Shown in pieces: positions 44,571 to 53,570 of a stretch of 64,000 nucleotides of DNA; position 1 is the stretch's first letter; every line of letters starts with the position of its first letter. Origin of the DNA: Chlorobiota bacterium. Lineage in GTDB: Bacteria > Bacteroidota > Ignavibacteria > OLB7. A program made the position numbers and the translations under genes. The stretch lies in NCBI GenBank assembly GCA_016710285.1, contig JADJXR010000001.1, positions 4,094,501-4,158,500 of the forward strand, written 5' to 3'. The notes below the pieces were generated by a model. The model had not been told where the DNA came from. It saw only the letters and a program-made list of their open reading frames with translations, and searched no databases.

Positions 44571-46598
44571 CTATATCGGATAACAGATCTCGAAGCAGAC
44601 CTCCGGCACGGCGTTGGCGGGGTCGTTGGTGCGGTCCAGGCGGATGGTGCGGATCCACATCACGGCGCAGAACTGCCTTCCGAACAACTCGAACGTCAGC
44701 AGAAGAACATCCCCTTCCTGGACCCCGGTGATGGTGGAGGTTCCTTGCCCATCGCACTGTGCCGAGTAGCCCACGGCGCGCTGGCAGATGTTCTCGGTTT
44801 GCGACAACCGGATGTTGTCAATCCGGCGGAACTTGGCGAACGGATTCCCCCCCGTCGGGTTTCCCGAGCGCAACGTCACGCTGGTTGGCGCGGCGTTGCT
44901 GTTGAAAGCATCGGCATAAATCGCCAGCGAATCCTTGATGTCGCGCGGTTCCGAAAGGAGCGACCCACCTTCAATCAACCGAACCCCCACCTTGTACTCC
45001 CCCCCTTTCGATCCCCATTGCTTGTAGCAGTTATCGTTGAACCGAAGGCAGGGGAATTTGGCTTTGCCGCTTAGCTGAATCGTTGCCGGGCTGCAGGCCG
45101 GAAGCCCCGTGATGGAAAGCTCCCCCGTGAAGTCTTCTCGCTTGGGATTATTTCTGTTGCCGTCTGGCGGCCAGTAGTCGGTGGTGGTTGGAAGGAACCG
45201 GACCTGGAAGCAATCGGTTTCCCCGGGATCAAGGATTAGGCTGGCCGGTTCCACCTCGAACAACGTTCCGCCGGCAGTGATTGCTGCGGTTGCGGTCATC
45301 TGGCAATCGCCAGTGTTGGTGATGCAGTAGCGTTTCACCTCGGTCGGGTCGTCCTGGCCAACACACTGCTGCAAGGTGCTGTCAATGGTGACCAGTGTGG
45401 TGTCGCTTGGGGTGCGGTCCACCGTGCAAACCCCTTCGCCGCCGCGCCCGCGGAAGTTCACCAGCAACTTGTTCGGGCAATTGGTCACGGTGCCGTCGGG
45501 GTTGCGAAGTTGGATGCTGTAGATCAACTGCTTCACATACGTTTTCCGCTGCTGGGGCGCGAACCGCACCGTCATGGAATTGATGGATCCGCCGGGCGGG
45601 ATCACCCGTTCGGTCACGCTTCCTCCATTTAGGGAAAGGAGCGTGAACTCACCATCGTTCTGGCTTTGGTCCAGTCGCAGAACCATCTGGCAGCGGTCGC
45701 TGGTGTTGCGGACCGCGCCAAGTGGGATGTCAATCTGCTCCTGCGCATTGGTGCAAACGGTGTCCTCGGTGGTGGCCGATGGATAGTCAACCGTCAGGCT
45801 GCTGGTGGGGCAATCGCACAACTGCGTTTTCACTGCCTCCACATTAATTCGGACGTTGCTGACAAAGCACTGCTGGGCGTTGGCAAGCCCCGTAATCGTG
45901 GCGTTGAAGCTGTTTTGCGAAGGGGGAGTTCCCGGTGGAAAGTTGAAGGTGTAGCAGATGCGGAAACGGGCGTTTGGGGGGATTGGTGTGTTCAGCGGAG
46001 CAGCCGCGCCATTCAGGAACAACGCCGTCTGGGTGTTCTGCGGCAGCGTGGGGTTGGCCGCCAAATTCAGGGCAAGGGTGAAGCCGCTGGTGTTGACGTA
46101 ATCGGGGGTGCAACCGGTGATCGAGGTCTCGCGGTTCAGATCCACAAACAGGTCCAGCACCTCGCTTTCAACATCGCCGCAACGGATATCCCTGCGGCGG
46201 TCGAAGTTGTAGATGACGGTGGTGTCAAGGCAAACCGCAACGGAGTCGAAGATGATTGCGGCCCCGGCAAATTCGGCGGTTGTTGGCGGGGTCACCTCGA
46301 ACACAACAAACGTGTTGGGCCGCGCCAACGGAACCGGTATCTGGGCCTTAAAAATTCCTCTGCCATCCTGCGCCATCGCCTCGAATGGGGTCAGCGGGAA
46401 CCCAGGCTCGCTAATGGCCCAGCGAACCGCCGCGCCGGCAACCGGGCGTTGCCCGCCATCGCGGACCTCCACCCGCGTCTCCATTTGCCGGGTGACGTCG
46501 GTTGGTTCGGTGGGCGTTTGGCAGCTAAGCCCAACAATGGCAAGCAGCAGCGAAATCGCGCGGCGAAGGATGGAGTATGCGTTGGTTACTGATTTCAT
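44571..46598 (-). CDS. Large cysteine-rich surface lipoprotein
   Basis: A 675-residue lipoprotein (signal ending VGLSC, Cys26). The region after the signal resembles a carboxypeptidase-regulatory/Ig-like unit (TRVEVRDGGQRPVAGAAVRW). Several beta-sandwich-like modules follow, with phrases typical of ASPM/SPD-2-Hydin-like Ig domains, e.g. PLGAVRNTSDRCQMVLRL and EPASLILDPGETDCFQVRFLP, and many cysteines. The C terminus ends PEVCFEICYPI. ATG 46598 is used because it opens the signal peptide; the frame extends upstream into the neighbouring gene. It is the middle gene of an envelope trio with gaps of 56 and 54 bp. The specific function is unknown. Confidence 0.75.
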   Translation of the reverse strand: MKSVTNAYSILRRAISLLLAIVGLSCQTPTEPTDVTRQMETRVEVRDGGQRPVAGAAVRWAISEPGFPLTPFEAMAQDGRGIFKAQIPVPLARPNTFVVFEVTPPTTAEFAGAAIIFDSVAVCLDTTVIYNFDRRRDIRCGDVESEVLDLFVDLNRETSITGCTPDYVNTSGFTLALNLAANPTLPQNTQTALFLNGAAAPLNTPIPPNARFRICYTFNFPPGTPPSQNSFNATITGLANAQQCFVSNVRINVEAVKTQLCDCPTSSLTVDYPSATTEDTVCTNAQEQIDIPLGAVRNTSDRCQMVLRLDQSQNDGEFTLLSLNGGSVTERVIPPGGSINSMTVRFAPQQRKTYVKQLIYSIQLRNPDGTVTNCPNKLLVNFRGRGGEGVCTVDRTPSDTTLVTIDSTLQQCVGQDDPTEVKRYCITNTGDCQMTATAAITAGGTLFEVEPASLILDPGETDCFQVRFLPTTTDYWPPDGNRNNPKREDFTGELSITGLPACSPATIQLSGKAKFPCLRFNDNCYKQWGSKGGEYKVGVRLIEGGSLLSEPRDIKDSLAIYADAFNSNAAPTSVTLRSGNPTGGNPFAKFRRIDNIRLSQTENICQRAVGYSAQCDGQGTSTITGVQEGDVLLLTFELFGRQFCAVMWIRTIRLDRTNDPANAVPEVCFEICYPI

Positions 46599-46654
46599 GT
46601 TGGCAACATAATAGGCGTTGTTGGATTCCCCTACGGCGCGGTGACGAAGTTCCA

Positions 46655-47728
46655 CTACCAGACCTTCCACCCAAATTTCAGCAGCACGGTGTGGGCAGTG
46701 TTGGTGTTTTGGATAAAGAAATTATCGGGATTGCCAGTTACATCCGGTGGGCAAGTTGGGCAGGGGGTCCGCAGGTTCAGCCGCAGGTAGCGGTAGGCAA
46801 GGCTTGCGGTCAGGAAATCAGCAATCGGAAGGCCCAGGCCGGCGCCAACAAAATACTCCCCATACTCATCGGGGTTCACCGAAGGATTACGCCCCGCACC
46901 ATCGAAGCCAGTGCTGAAAATGATTCCCCCCTCGGCAAACAAAAATGGAGTAAATCCCCCCGAAGCGCGGCGTTTCTCCCGCACCAGATAGACGGTGCTG
47001 TCGCGGCTGCCGGCGGTGGCCGTTTCAACATAATCCTCCCCGGGGCCGGGGGCTGGGGATTCGCCAGGAAGCCGGAATTTGCAGGGGCCGGGAAGGAAAT
47101 CGCGGGCATCTTCAAGGCTGCTGGATTTCCCCAAACTCCATCGCACATGCCCTTGCACCGGGAACCGCGTCCGTCCGTTCTCGGCAATCACCCCGCCGCC
47201 AACGGCAAAATCCAGATTCTTCGCAAGCTCCCAAATGCTGATAAGAAGCTCCCCCCCCACGTAGATGCTGTTGAACCCAACTTCCCGCTGCGAAGTGTCC
47301 TTTCCGCCATATCCCCCCAGCGCGGTAATCTCAAAAAAGCCAGTCCCTTCCTCCTTTAGCCCGGTCTCGCGGAAGAATTCACGCGCGGGAAGAACCGGAA
47401 CCACCAGCGGCTGGCCGCCAATCCCCAAGCTGGCCATGCTGAAGGATTCCACATCCTGCAACCGGACGGTGGTGTCGGCGCAGCCGGTTGCGGTGCGGTA
47501 TCGCAGCAGCAGCCCTTGCTCCTCGGCACCGAAGGCCGTTAGCATGACACGTTTTGCCGAAAGGCAATTGCGAAGCGGAGGGCGGTTGCGAAGGATCACG
47601 TCCATGTCACCACCGGAACGGGGCGACGGCGGCGGGCACTCGCGGCACTCATCGGCGGGCTGGGCCGTGGCCACCAGAGCGGCAAGCAGCGAACAGAGGA
47701 AGAGCACGAAAGAACAACGAGCAATCAT
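46655..47728 (-). CDS. Outer-membrane beta-barrel protein of the envelope operon
   Basis: A 357-residue exported protein with signal peptide MIARCSFVLFLCSLLAALVATAQ. The N-terminal half is a soluble segment; the C-terminal two thirds has alternating strands with glycine and aromatic residues (FFEITALGGYGGKD, FNSIYVGGELLISIWE, FTPFLFAEGGIIFSTGF, YFVGAGLGLPIADFLTASLAYRYLRL) and ends HTVLLKFGWKVW with a terminal aromatic residue, as in outer-membrane barrels. ATG 47728 begins the signal peptide. It is the first gene of the minus-strand envelope run. No precise family is recognised. Confidence 0.75.
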   Translation of the reverse strand: MIARCSFVLFLCSLLAALVATAQPADECRECPPPSPRSGGDMDVILRNRPPLRNCLSAKRVMLTAFGAEEQGLLLRYRTATGCADTTVRLQDVESFSMASLGIGGQPLVVPVLPAREFFRETGLKEEGTGFFEITALGGYGGKDTSQREVGFNSIYVGGELLISIWELAKNLDFAVGGGVIAENGRTRFPVQGHVRWSLGKSSSLEDARDFLPGPCKFRLPGESPAPGPGEDYVETATAGSRDSTVYLVREKRRASGGFTPFLFAEGGIIFSTGFDGAGRNPSVNPDEYGEYFVGAGLGLPIADFLTASLAYRYLRLNLRTPCPTCPPDVTGNPDNFFIQNTNTAHTVLLKFGWKVW

Positions 47729-48064
47729 CGGGCATCCCCAGATTAGATTCCGTGGCAAAGAAGGAGGCTAAGCGGTGCAGCAGTGGCCGCAAAGCTACCG
47801 TGCCGCAACAACAATGGAAAGAAGAAATTTGGGTGTGGGATGCTTTTTTCCGGGAGCTGCGGGAAGGCGTGCGGCGGGTTTACCATTCCGCGCTGGTTGA
47901 CTGTTGGCTGGGGGTGGCTGGCAAAGATTTCCGCATCCGGCGCAGATTTCCGAAAAAAAAATCTTCTTCCCCTGGTTGTTCATTTCGCCAATTGCTTAAC
48001 TTCTGCGGCCTTTTCTTGTACGCTTCGTTCCTTCCTTCAAGCAAACCAAATCTCCGCAAACAGC
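47729..48064. other. Divergent intergenic region
   Basis: A 336-bp spacer between the barrel gene (minus) and the nucleotidyltransferase gene (plus). It is relatively AT-rich near 47955-47968 (A run). TTTCTTGTACGCTTCG near 48011-48027 resembles the promoter-like element before moeA. No gene or RNA was recognised. Confidence 0.5.
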
Positions 48065-50560
48065 ATGAAAGCAGTCATCATGGCAGGCGGGTTCGGCACA
48101 CGGTTGCGTCCGCTTACTTGCAACGTTCCTAAGCCAATGGCACCAATGGTAAATCGCCCAATGATGCACCACATCGTCAACGTGCTCACCGATCTTGGCA
48201 TCCGGGAAATCGTCTCGTTGCTCTACTATCAGCCGGAGGTTATCACTGCCTACTTCGGCAATGGTTCGGCCTTTGGCATTGATATGCACTACGTCCAATC
48301 GGAAGCCGATTTCGGGACGGCAGGGTCGGTCCGCAACGCCCACGAGTTTCTGGACGAACGATTCATCATCATCAGCGGCGACGTGCTGACCGATATTGAT
48401 CTGGCAAAAGCCATTGCCTATCACGAAGAAAAAAACGCACGCGCCACCATCGTCCTTACCCGCGTCCCCGACCCCCTGGCCTTTGGCGTGGTGATGACCA
48501 ACGACGAAGGAAAGATCACCCAATTCCTGGAAAAACCACAGTGGGGGGAGGTCTTCAGCGACACGATCAACACCGGCATCTACATTCTTGAGCCGGAGGT
48601 GTTGGACCTTATCCCCTTCAAGCGGGATTACGATTTCTCCAAGGACCTTTTCCCCCAGATGCTTCGCGACGACTTGGGGCTGTTCGGCTACATTGCCGAC
48701 GGGTACTGGCGCGACATCGGGAACTTGAACGAGTATCAAACCGCCCAGATGGACATCCTTGCCGGCCGCGTCAAGGTGCGGATTCCCGGGACAAAGCTGG
48801 GCCACGTCCACATGGGGGAACAGAGCGTGGTGGCCGACGGCGTGACGTTCGACGGCACGGTGGTTCTGGGCGATGGCGTGACGGTGCAGCAAGGGGCGTA
48901 CATCAGCAACTGCATCATTGGGGATGGGTGCGAGATTGAGTCGGGCGCGCGGCTAAGCAACACCGTTGTTTGGGAACGCTCCACCATTGGGTCCAACGCC
49001 TTGCTTGCCGACGACGTGCTGTGCAACGATGTGGAAATCGGGCGGGATGTGGTGGTCCATGAGAATGTTTTTATTGCCGACCGCTGCCGGATTGGCGACG
49101 GCGCACGGCTTCTTTCCAACATCAAACTCTGGCCCGACAAGGAAGTGGAATCGCGCGCAATCCTTTCCACCAGCATGGTGTGGGCCGACCGCTGGTCCCG
49201 GGCGTTGTTCACCGATGCAAGGGTCAGCGGATTGTCGAACGTTGAGATGAACGCGGAGTTCGCGGCCAAGTTAGGGTCCGCCTTTGGGGCATATGCCGGC
49301 AAAGGCCGAACCGTGGTCATCAGTCGCGATGCCGACAACGTTTCCCGGATGATTAACCGCGCCATGATTGCCGGGCTGATGTCCGCCGGGGTCCATGTCA
49401 ACGACCTTCAGCGGCTTCCAATCCCGATCACCCGTGCCGAGCTGCTGAACGGGAAGCAGGCCGCAGGGGTCCATATCCGTAAATCCCCCAACGACCGCCG
49501 CAAAACGGACATCATCTTCTTTGATGGCGACGGGAAGGATATGCCGACCGGGAAAACCAAGTCTATCGAACGGCTCTTCTTTGGCGAAGAATATGGCCGC
49601 GCCCGCTACGACGAAGTTGGGAGCATCTACTTCCCGGAACGAACCAACGAATCATACCTTGCCCGATTCTTGCAATCGCTGGACGAAGTGGCAATCCGCG
49701 ACGCACGTTTCAAGGTGGCGTTCGACTTCAGCTACGGCGTGGCAAGCACCCTGATGCCGAATATCTTGAGCGCGCTGGGGCCGGAAGTCATCTCGCTGAA
49801 CGCATACCTTGACCCCAGCCGCATGACCCGCGAACGGGAGGAGATGATGGCCGCGCAGGGGAAGCTCGGTGAGGTTGTCACCTCGTTGGGGTATGACTTT
49901 GGGTTTATCATTGACCCCGGTGCCGAGCGGATCAATGTGGTTTCGGAAACCGGGGAGGCAATCCATAACTACCGGCTTCTTTCCATCGTCACCAAGCTCT
50001 TTCTGGAAGCCAATCAAGGGAGCGTCAAGAAGATCGCCGTGCCAATCCTTGCCTCGCGCGAGGTGGAGATGATTGCCGCAGATTACGGGGTGGAGTTGGT
50101 GTACACGAAGAACAACCACTCAGCAATGATGGATGCCACAAAGGACCCCGATGTCTCCTTTGTTGGCGGGACACGCGGCGGATTCATCTTCCCGAACTTC
50201 CTGTTCTCGGTGGATGGAATGTTTGTGGCGGCCAAGATTATGGAGATGTGCGCCCGCACCGGAATGACGATTGGGCAACTCCATGCCGAGCTTCCCCGCC
50301 GCGCCGTCACCGAACGGTCCATTGAATGCCCGTGGGAGGTGAAAGGCCGGGTGATGCGCCACGCCATGAACCACAGTGAAGGGGAACGGCGGATACTGGT
50401 TGACGGGGTGAAAATGTTCCTTGATGATGATTGGGTGATGCTGATTCCCGACAAAGAACGCCCCCTGTTCCACGTGGTGGCCGAAACCGACGAGGCCGAA
50501 CGCTCGGCCCAACTTGCACAGCAGTACGAACGCTTGGTGCGTGAGTGGAAGGAGGGGTGA
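48065..50560 (+). CDS. Mannose-1-phosphate guanylyltransferase / phosphomannomutase-like fusion
   Basis: An 831-residue cytoplasmic protein. An N-terminal nucleotidyltransferase has the signature MAGGFGTRLRPLT...PKPM (residues 6-25) and GDVLTDIDL, making GDP-mannose or another sugar nucleotide from NTP and sugar 1-phosphate. A left-handed beta-helix with hexapeptide repeats follows (about 255-370), then a phosphohexomutase-like domain (about 385-820). The mutase phosphoserine loop TASHNP is not present: the region reads AGVHIRKSPNDRRKTDIIFFDGDG (about 466-489). The mutase activity is therefore doubtful, as in similar fusions of other phyla. ATG 48065 gives the exact enzyme N terminus. It supplies activated sugar for polysaccharide or glycoprotein synthesis. 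Confidence 0.87.
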   Translation: MKAVIMAGGFGTRLRPLTCNVPKPMAPMVNRPMMHHIVNVLTDLGIREIVSLLYYQPEVITAYFGNGSAFGIDMHYVQSEADFGTAGSVRNAHEFLDERFIIISGDVLTDIDLAKAIAYHEEKNARATIVLTRVPDPLAFGVVMTNDEGKITQFLEKPQWGEVFSDTINTGIYILEPEVLDLIPFKRDYDFSKDLFPQMLRDDLGLFGYIADGYWRDIGNLNEYQTAQMDILAGRVKVRIPGTKLGHVHMGEQSVVADGVTFDGTVVLGDGVTVQQGAYISNCIIGDGCEIESGARLSNTVVWERSTIGSNALLADDVLCNDVEIGRDVVVHENVFIADRCRIGDGARLLSNIKLWPDKEVESRAILSTSMVWADRWSRALFTDARVSGLSNVEMNAEFAAKLGSAFGAYAGKGRTVVISRDADNVSRMINRAMIAGLMSAGVHVNDLQRLPIPITRAELLNGKQAAGVHIRKSPNDRRKTDIIFFDGDGKDMPTGKTKSIERLFFGEEYGRARYDEVGSIYFPERTNESYLARFLQSLDEVAIRDARFKVAFDFSYGVASTLMPNILSALGPEVISLNAYLDPSRMTREREEMMAAQGKLGEVVTSLGYDFGFIIDPGAERINVVSETGEAIHNYRLLSIVTKLFLEANQGSVKKIAVPILASREVEMIAADYGVELVYTKNNHSAMMDATKDPDVSFVGGTRGGFIFPNFLFSVDGMFVAAKIMEMCARTGMTIGQLHAELPRRAVTERSIECPWEVKGRVMRHAMNHSEGERRILVDGVKMFLDDDWVMLIPDKERPLFHVVAETDEAERSAQLAQQYERLVREWKEG

Positions 50561-50959
50561 AACGATAGCAATCGATGACGCGCTGCGCCAATCCGCCCCC
50601 CCCGATGCACCAAGCGGAGCATTCCCCCCGGGGGGCAACGCGGCGGAAGCGCTGGCGATTGGTTCGCGCCAAAAACTTTTTTTCAGGGCTTGCTTGGTAT
50701 CTCGCAATCATTCTGCATTTTTGCAGCCCAATAGTAATCCTCTCTCGCTCATCAACGGTGATGTGCGCCTGCTTCCTAAAGGTTGGCGTGTCGGTTTTCG
50801 GGATAGTTAGAGATGGTGATTTGTCAACCTTGTAGAAACGGCTCATTCACACAAACAACCTTGAGTCTTGGGGTCATTGTCTTCCCTACCGACAGTTTCC
50901 GTTGAAGCCACCGATCCTCCGTTTCTCATATTTCCCGTACCGGGAAGGAAGTTAGTTTC
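50561..50959. other. Leader region upstream of the RNA-binding protein gene
   Basis: A 399-bp gap. It contains a CCCCCCGGGGGG palindrome (50624-50635) inside GC-rich inverted segments that could end the previous transcript, a TTTTTTT run at about 50679 and a long AT-richer leader before the RRM gene, with ribosome site GGAAGG near 50944. Short frames across it have no protein character. Confidence 0.5.
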
Positions 50960-51337
50960 ATGTCAATTAAGTTGTACGTAGGGAACCTTCCCTACAAAAC
51001 CACAGGCGACGACCTGAACGATCTGTTCTCGCAGGTCGGCGAAGTTCTCTCCGCTTCGGTCCTTGAGGATCGCGAAACCGGACGCTCACGCGGGTTCGGT
51101 TTTGTGGAGATGGAATCGCGCGAGGCCGGCAACGAAGCAATCGAGCGTTTCAACAACGCTGATTACCAGGGCCGCAACCTTGTGGTGAACGAAGCCAAAC
51201 CACGCGAAGAGCGTGGCGGCGGCGGTCGTGGATTCGGCGGCGGCGGTGGTCGCGGCGGATTTGGCGGCGGTGGCAACCGCGGTGGCGGTGGCTACGGCGG
51301 CGGCAACCGTGGCGGCGGCGGCGGCGGACGCTGGTAA
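50960..51337 (+). CDS. Glycine-rich RRM RNA-binding protein
   Basis: A 125-residue RNA-binding protein with one RRM (residues 3-82): RNP2 LYVGNL (5-10) and RNP1 RGFGFVEM (44-51). It is followed by a tail of about 40 residues made almost wholly of Gly and Arg (RGG-type). Such proteins bind single-stranded RNA, are often cold-induced and act as RNA chaperones. A long leader and GGAAGG ribosome site precede it, and a strong terminator follows at 51363, so it is a monocistronic unit. Length and order are standard for cyanobacterial and Bacteroidota Rbp-type proteins. Confidence 0.95.
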   Translation: MSIKLYVGNLPYKTTGDDLNDLFSQVGEVLSASVLEDRETGRSRGFGFVEMESREAGNEAIERFNNADYQGRNLVVNEAKPREERGGGGRGFGGGGGRGGFGGGGNRGGGGYGGGNRGGGGGGRW

Positions 51338-51362
51338 TCCAGTTTTTCGCAAACGCAAAACG

Positions 51363-51410
51363 AACAAGCCCCGGCAGAGTGCATGCTCTGCCGGGGCTTG
51401 TTGCTTTTTC
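51363..51410 (+). terminator. Rho-independent terminator of the RRM gene
   Basis: A perfect 17-bp stem, AACAAGCCCCGGCAGAG at 51363-51379 and its complement at 51386-51402, with loop TGCATG followed by GCTTTTTC. Confidence 0.95.
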
Positions 51411-51453
51411 CGGATTATGGATTCCCCCGGAAGCCATGCCTGCACGTGCGCGA

Positions 51454-53415
51454 TTACTCCCCCACCACTGCCACAACAACGCTGGCATTCCCTTGCTGGC
51501 CTTGCAGGGTTACGCGATAGCTTCCCGACGGCAGGCCCGCAAGCTCCATCTTCCATTGATGCTCCCCACGCTGGTTCCAACCCACACGCTGCTGGCGCAC
51601 CAGCTGGCCATGGACGTTCCATAACTGCAAGGTGACCTCCGCCGGACGGGGGAGCGTGGCCGCCACAGTTAAGGCATGGCTGGCGGGGTTAGGGAAGCAG
51701 CGCAGCCCCCACTCCCCTTCGCTTTCCTGTTGGCCAACACTGCTGCTTCCGGCGGCCTTTTCTTCCATGATGATCGGCTGGAACCCCAGCCGCACCCCAA
51801 ACCGGTTGTTCGCCACCGGATGCGTGGTGACGTTGGGCGTAACCTGCTCAAGCGTGCTGACGATGGTGGTGATTACCACGCTGTCGGCAGCGATTGCCAG
51901 CGTCACTTCTTCGCCGTTCGGGGTGCCGGGGTTGTCGGTGACGGGGGTGGCCTCGCTCCAAAGAATTAAGCAGGGCGTTCCCCGTTTCCGCTGGAACTTG
52001 TAGCAGCGGGTGTGCTGGCTTGTGCCAACCGGAATCCGCTCCACCGAAGTGAAGTCGTGGAGTTTCTCGATCAGCATTCGCATGGTGTGCAGGACCGGCT
52101 TCGGCGCGTAGTTGCTGGCTTTGTCGCCAACGATTCCGGTATATCGCCAGGGTTGGCTGAAGAAGTAGAGCGGATGGGTGCTTTGGAAATCGTTGGAAAG
52201 GGAGAACATCGCCCGTTCGGCCCCTTCCCCAAACGTGGTGGCGAAGCATTTGACGGCATCGCGCGCGGTCTTGGCGTTGTACCACGCGGTGACCGCTGGG
52301 TCCTTTGCGTTCAGTTTGTCGCGTAGTTGGGCAAAGCTGCTAACGGTGCTGTTCGGCAGGTCCCGGTTGGCCGAGTCGCCACCGATGAACTGGGTGAACC
52401 CGTCGTGCGGAAGAACATCGGTAAGGACGCTGGACCACATATCATCAATAAAAATCGGCTTGTTCGGGGCGTAGGTTCGGACGAATTTCAGCGATTGATC
52501 GGTGGCCTGCCAGCCAAAATGCGGATGCCAGCCGATGTAGTCGCATTTCACCCCGCCAACGTCGCTCCCAAGCTGCTGCATCAGGAAAACGGTGCTGTCG
52601 AAACTGTGGCGGTAGATGCTTTTCCCCAAGTTGGCTCCGTTCAGCCGCGCTTGGGTTGTGGGACCATCAACGGCGGGGTAGTCGGGGAAGTCGGAATAGA
52701 GGTCGAAGAACAGCCCGCCGCTTCCCACCAGCTTGGTTTGGCCGGTTGGGTCGGCCTCGCGCATTGCCTCCCACGTGATGCGGTGCAGGCGGATCAGATT
52801 CACCATGTTGTCCTCCCAATATCCGTTCCCCTGTGCTTCCCCCTGGTCCCCTTTTCCGTCGCCGCCGAAATAGGTTTCCTGCATCATCACATAAAACCGG
52901 ACGGGGATTTTCAAGCCAGGCATATCGTTGATGCCGTCGCCATCGTAGCGTTCCACCAGTGCCTTGATGTAGTTCCGCCAGTGAGGTTCGTGGGCGGGGT
53001 CGGGGGCGCATTCGTCGTTGCCGAATCCATCAATGCAGGCGGTGTTCCCCACTTGGGACCATGGGGCGTTGGGGGTAAGGTTAAACACCAGCTCGAACCC
53101 GTTGCGTTGCAGCCTCCGCACCCAGGAATCGGTGTTCGTGAAGTTGATCGCGGCGTTTTCGTTTGGCTGCATCCCGTTCCACCCCCCGCCAATTTCGTTG
53201 ACGTTAATTGCCCCCAACTTCTGCTGGGGGGCGGCGGCGTAGGCAAGCCTTGCCATCAGCGTGTCGTGCTGGGCCTCGGTGGCAAACGGAGGCTCAATCT
53301 CGATATACTCAAACCCGAACCTCCAGTCGGCAATTTGGGAATAGAGGTGGTTGGGAAGCAACGGAAGCAGAAGCCCCATCGCCCAGGCCAGTACGCCGAA
53401 TCGAACATTCTCCAT
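51454..53415 (-). CDS. T9SS-secreted glycosidase-like protein
   Basis: A 653-residue exported protein: signal peptide (GVLAWAMGLLLPLLPNHLYS), a central TIM-barrel-like region (about 30-440) and a C-terminal T9SS type-A sorting domain from about 570 (GLRCFPNPASHALTVAATLP to SVVVAVVGE). Central phrases such as GWNGMQPNENAAINFTN, FELVFNLTPNAPWSQVG, VRFYVMMQETYFGGDG, CDYIGWHPHFGW and NKPIFIDDMWSS resemble clan GH-A glycoside hydrolases, with Glu/Asp as possible catalytic residues at strand ends, but the family is not certain. GGAGGG lies seven bases before the ATG, and TACTTTCG at 53470-53477 may be the -7 box. Likely role: extracellular glycan binding or cleavage. Confidence 0.72.
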   Translation of the reverse strand: MENVRFGVLAWAMGLLLPLLPNHLYSQIADWRFGFEYIEIEPPFATEAQHDTLMARLAYAAAPQQKLGAINVNEIGGGWNGMQPNENAAINFTNTDSWVRRLQRNGFELVFNLTPNAPWSQVGNTACIDGFGNDECAPDPAHEPHWRNYIKALVERYDGDGINDMPGLKIPVRFYVMMQETYFGGDGKGDQGEAQGNGYWEDNMVNLIRLHRITWEAMREADPTGQTKLVGSGGLFFDLYSDFPDYPAVDGPTTQARLNGANLGKSIYRHSFDSTVFLMQQLGSDVGGVKCDYIGWHPHFGWQATDQSLKFVRTYAPNKPIFIDDMWSSVLTDVLPHDGFTQFIGGDSANRDLPNSTVSSFAQLRDKLNAKDPAVTAWYNAKTARDAVKCFATTFGEGAERAMFSLSNDFQSTHPLYFFSQPWRYTGIVGDKASNYAPKPVLHTMRMLIEKLHDFTSVERIPVGTSQHTRCYKFQRKRGTPCLILWSEATPVTDNPGTPNGEEVTLAIAADSVVITTIVSTLEQVTPNVTTHPVANNRFGVRLGFQPIIMEEKAAGSSSVGQQESEGEWGLRCFPNPASHALTVAATLPRPAEVTLQLWNVHGQLVRQQRVGWNQRGEHQWKMELAGLPSGSYRVTLQGQQGNASVVVAVVGE

Positions 53416-53469
53416 GATTGATCCCTCCGCTTATCAGTATGGTGACACCCCGTGCAGACCCCTACGAAG

Positions 53470-53477
53470 CGAAAGTA
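53470..53477 (-). promoter_or_regulatory. Candidate -7 box (TACTTTCG) of the T9SS glycosidase-like gene
   Basis: Minus-strand TACTTTCG differs from TAnnTTTG by one base and lies 54 nt before the ATG at 53415. No clear -33 element was seen. Confidence 0.25.
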
Positions 53478-53570
53478 CGGAAGGGAACAACAACTGCCGA
53501 GCGTGCGGCAGGATTTTCTCCTATCTCCACACGCCGGCAGATATTCCCTTCCCCCCCCACTGTTTATCGC

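Noticed and set aside
43401..45074. A 557-codon open frame on the plus strand
   Set aside because: It runs antisense to the PD40 protein and the surface lipoprotein genes, both with signal peptides and domain patterns; the antisense product resembles none.
50514..50835. Small overlapping plus-strand frames in the RRM leader
   Set aside because: The compositions are low-complexity, they overlap the end of the previous gene, and no ribosome site was seen.
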